A DNA stretch of 64,000 bases from Buchnera aphidicola (Takecallis arundicolens) (GTDB taxonomy: Bacteria; Pseudomonadota; Gammaproteobacteria; Enterobacterales; Enterobacteriaceae). The stretch spans positions 370,705-434,704 of the forward strand of contig NZ_OZ060369.1 in the NCBI RefSeq assembly GCF_964058945.1, read 5' to 3'. Below the pieces are notes generated by a model, which saw only the letters and a program-made list of their open reading frames with translations, had not been told where the DNA came from and did not search any database. Of the stretch, positions 61,921 to 64,000 are shown in pieces. The translations under genes and the position numbers were made by a program. Numbering within the stretch: position 1 is the stretch's first letter; each line of letters starts with the position of its first letter.

Positions 61921-61966
61921 ATTCCTGATATATTAAAATGACGTATAACTTCAATATTTCAGGAAT
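61921..61966. repeat. Inverted repeat between iscU and fdx
   Basis: ATTCCTGA (61921-61928) pairs with TCAGGAAT (61959-61966), and the next bases (ATATT/AATAT) can extend the stem with one bulge, leaving a large A+T-rich loop. No U-run follows, so it is not a convincing terminator. It starts 9 nt after the iscU stop and may stabilise the iscS-iscU mRNA end. Confidence 0.5.
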
Positions 61967-62036
61967 ATAAACTAAAAAATATCAATATCAAGAATAATAT
62001 TAAATATAATCAATTTATTATAATCAGGATAGAAAT

Positions 62037-62357
62037 ATGTCAAAAATTATTTTTTTACCAAATAATATTTTATTATCAGAAAAAAAAATTTGTGTTATGA
62101 AAATTGGTGAAACCATTTTAGATATTGCTTTAAAAAATAATATTAATATGCAACATGCATGTGAAAAATCATGCGCATGTAGTACATGTCATTGTATTAT
62201 TCGAAAAGGATATGATTCATTATCAAATATTACGGAACAAGAAGAAGATGTACTAGATAAAGCATATGGAGTAGAATATCATAGTCGATTAGCTTGCCAA
62301 GCAAAAATTATTACTTTAAATGTAAACATAGAAATTGAAATACCTAATATAAAATAA
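62037..62357 (+). CDS. fdx: 2Fe-2S ferredoxin (Isc system)
   Basis: Adrenodoxin-type ferredoxin that donates electrons during cluster assembly. It has 106 residues (111 in E. coli). Cluster ligands are spaced C-x5-C-x2-C in HACEKSCACSTCHC, and the fourth Cys is in RLACQAKI. It starts MSKIIFLPNNILL. Likely reduced by Fpr (45331-46080). Confidence 0.96.
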   Translation: MSKIIFLPNNILLSEKKICVMKIGETILDIALKNNINMQHACEKSCACSTCHCIIRKGYDSLSNITEQEEDVLDKAYGVEYHSRLACQAKIITLNVNIEIEIPNIK

Positions 62358-62392
62358 ATATATAAAACTAAACATAATAATCTTTATTTAAA

Positions 62393-63754
62393 TTATATGT
62401 ATGGATTATTTTTATTCTTAAAAATAATTTTAATTGTACTACCAAACAAATTTAAACGTGCTTGAAAAAAATTGATTAAATAACGCTTATAATTCTTTGA
62501 AATATATACCAATTGATTACCATGTATTACAATTGTAGGCGGATTATATCCTCCGGGATGTGCATATTGTAATTTTATTTGTTTACCCCGCATAAATTTC
62601 GGAGGATACTCCTGAATTGCTTGATACATAATTTTTGTTAATTCAGAAGATTTCATAATAAAATTAATATTATTATTTAATTTATTAATTAAAAAAAATA
62701 TTTTTTTTATACCTTTTTTATATAAAGCAGAAATAAAATGGATATAAAAATAATTTATCATTTTATATTTCCAGCATAAATAATCTTTTATTTTTTTTTG
62801 TTCCAATAACGATAATTTTTCTGATTTATTAATTAATATTAATATTTTTTTTCCAGATTGAATCATAATATTGAGAAGCCATATATCTTGTTTATTAAAA
62901 CCATCAGTATAATCAATAACTAACAATGTGATATAAGTACTAGAAATAGCATGTAAAGTTTTTAATACTGATAATGATTCAATTGAATTATTATATTTTT
63001 TACGTACACCTGCTGTATCAATAATAACATATTTTTTTTTTTTAAACATTACTGTATCAGTAATACTATCACGTGTTGTACCTGGTATATTAGAAGTCAC
63101 AACTCGATATTTGTTTAACAAAACATTAAATAATGTTGATTTACCAACATTTGGTTTTCCAATAATAGCAACCATAATATGTTGAATTAAATTATTGCTT
63201 GGTTGTGTAATTATTGTATCATACGTGGAATCTGATGGTAATAATAAATGACAATTATTCCAAATTTCTATCTGGTTTTTTAAATTTTTTATACCTACAG
63301 ATTGTAACGCTGAAATTAAAAAAATATCTTTAATACCAAAACAAAAATATTCACTAAATTTATAATGATAGTTTTTTATTTTATCAATTTTATTAATAAC
63401 AATAAAAATCTTTTTCGACTGTTTACGTATAACTTCAAATAATATTTTATCTTCTTCAGTAATACTAGTTTGTATATTAAAAACAAATAAAATTAAATTT
63501 GATTCACGAATTGCAATAAAAGTTTGATTTAAAATACTCTTTTGTAGTATACTATCTTTATTAGAATCTAATTGTATTCCTGCTGTATCAATAATATTAA
63601 AAACGCTATTTTTCAGCTTTAAAATACCGTACTGTCGATCTCTTGTAAAATTTATAGAATGATGTACTATAGAAACATTCTTTTTTATTAATCTATTAAA
63701 TAATGTTGATTTTCCAACATTTGTTCGTCCCAATAAAACTATATTTAATATCAT
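62393..63754 (-). CDS. der: GTPase Der (EngA), ribosome assembly
   Basis: Double GTPase needed for 50S maturation. The ATG at 63754 (MILNIVLLGRTNVGKST), 10 nt after AAGGA, gives 453 residues (490 in E. coli); a TTG at 63763 is unlikely. G domain 1: GRTNVGKSTLF, DTAG, NKIDK; G domain 2: GKPNVGKSTLF, DTAG, NKSEK in place of the usual NKWD. The C-terminal KH-like domain is diverged but keeps MRGKQIKLQYA and PPTIVIHGN. A 12-A tract (63032-63043) encodes KKKK. Convergent with fdx. Confidence 0.95.
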   Translation of the reverse strand: MILNIVLLGRTNVGKSTLFNRLIKKNVSIVHHSINFTRDRQYGILKLKNSVFNIIDTAGIQLDSNKDSILQKSILNQTFIAIRESNLILFVFNIQTSITEEDKILFEVIRKQSKKIFIVINKIDKIKNYHYKFSEYFCFGIKDIFLISALQSVGIKNLKNQIEIWNNCHLLLPSDSTYDTIITQPSNNLIQHIMVAIIGKPNVGKSTLFNVLLNKYRVVTSNIPGTTRDSITDTVMFKKKKYVIIDTAGVRKKYNNSIESLSVLKTLHAISSTYITLLVIDYTDGFNKQDIWLLNIMIQSGKKILILINKSEKLSLLEQKKIKDYLCWKYKMINYFYIHFISALYKKGIKKIFFLINKLNNNINFIMKSSELTKIMYQAIQEYPPKFMRGKQIKLQYAHPGGYNPPTIVIHGNQLVYISKNYKRYLINFFQARLNLFGSTIKIIFKNKNNPYI

Positions 63755-63874
63755 AAGATACAAATCCTTAAATAAAAAACAATATTATCGTATTTTAAAG
63801 AAATTAACATAAAAAATACATTTAATAAAGTATATTATATTATCATTAATACTAAATAATATTTATATATCAAT

Positions 63875-64000
63875 GTATGATATATGTTTATTACAGGCAA
63901 GTACTAATGTTGTATGATATATGTTTATTACAGGCAAGTACTAATGTTGTATGATATATGTTTATTACAGGCAAGTACTAATGTTGTATGATATATGTTT
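63875..64000. repeat. Perfect 37-bp tandem repeat (at least 3.4 copies, runs off the window)
   Basis: The same unit begins at 63875, 63912, 63949 and 63986, i.e. with exact 37-nt period; three full copies are identical and the fourth is cut at 15 nt by the edge. The unit starts GTATGATATATGTTTATTAC, continues AGGCAAGTACTAATGTT, and is richer in G+C around AGGCAAGTAC than the surrounding spacer. It lies 121 nt upstream of der in noncoding DNA. No DnaA box or open frame spans it. It may be a natural minisatellite or the end of an assembled circle. Confidence 0.9.

Noticed and set aside
63764..64000. CRISPR array in the terminal repeat
   Set aside because: Units are contiguous with no unique spacers between them and no cas genes are present; it is a plain tandem repeat.

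Overview
The window is a very A+T-rich, gene-dense stretch of a gammaproteobacterial chromosome in which almost every protein is a full-length orthologue of an Escherichia coli protein. Gene blocks remain colinear with E. coli, but many genes inside the blocks are missing. This pattern fits a reduced obligate endosymbiont genome. The block orders (dapF-cyaY-tRNAs-rho-trxA-rep-ilvC-ilvD; iscS-iscU-fdx-der; yqgE-ruvX-hemW/trmB/mutY-yggX/sbcB; miaA-pgi-ibpA-orn) best match Buchnera aphidicola of aphids. Chromosomal trpEG, which many Buchnera carry on a plasmid, suggests a lineage such as the gall-forming Fordini; the assignment is inference from content and order.

Layout. Positions 1-15079 hold, on the minus strand, the str operon (rpsL-rpsG-fusA-tufA), a tufA terminator, then the S10 and spc ribosomal operons down to a secY cut by the left edge. 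15174-21003 holds tusBCD, divergent tsgA, and an aroK-aroB-rpe-trpS run from which damX, dam and gph are gone. 21240-26277 holds tRNA-Ser, deoBD, nfuA, ssb and dnaB. 26479-33670 holds yqgE, ruvX, hemW, trmB, mutY, yggX, sbcB, two tRNAs, pyrE and dut. 33825-42826 holds rpsF-rpsR-rplI, purA, trpEG, miaA, pgi, ibpA (with a heat-shock promoter) and orn. 42890-52576 holds tRNA-Gly, rpmE, hslVU, fpr, epmA, an unrecognised 431-residue gene, rsmJ, an ynfM-like transporter, dapF, cyaY and an Arg-His-Pro tRNA cluster. 52698-63754 holds rho, trxA, rep, ilvCD, tRNA-Trp, iscS-iscU-fdx and der. The right edge runs into a perfect 37-bp tandem repeat.

Functionally the window combines translation (21 complete ribosomal-protein genes from the str/S10/spc operons plus rpsF, rpsR, rplI and rpmE, EF-Tu, EF-G, eight tRNAs, tRNA and rRNA modification) with DNA maintenance (dnaB, ssb, rep, mutY, sbcB, ruvX, dut) and Fe-S assembly (iscS, iscU, fdx, nfuA, cyaY, but no hscBA). 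It also carries host-provisioning amino-acid steps: shikimate entry (aroB, aroK), committed tryptophan synthesis (trpEG), branched-chain synthesis (ilvC, ilvD) and lysine (dapF).

There is no mobile element, CRISPR array, phage gene or defence system. No gene-free stretch exceeds 300 bases; the largest are 10456-10724 (contains the tufA terminator), 38710-38950 (upstream of trpE; one weak inverted repeat, no leader peptide seen), 21004-21239 and 63764-64000 (contains the tandem repeat). I do not see a new multi-gene system. The items most worth a second look are the orphan gene at 47210-48505, the terminal tandem repeat, the C-rich rho leader and the iscU/hscBA situation.
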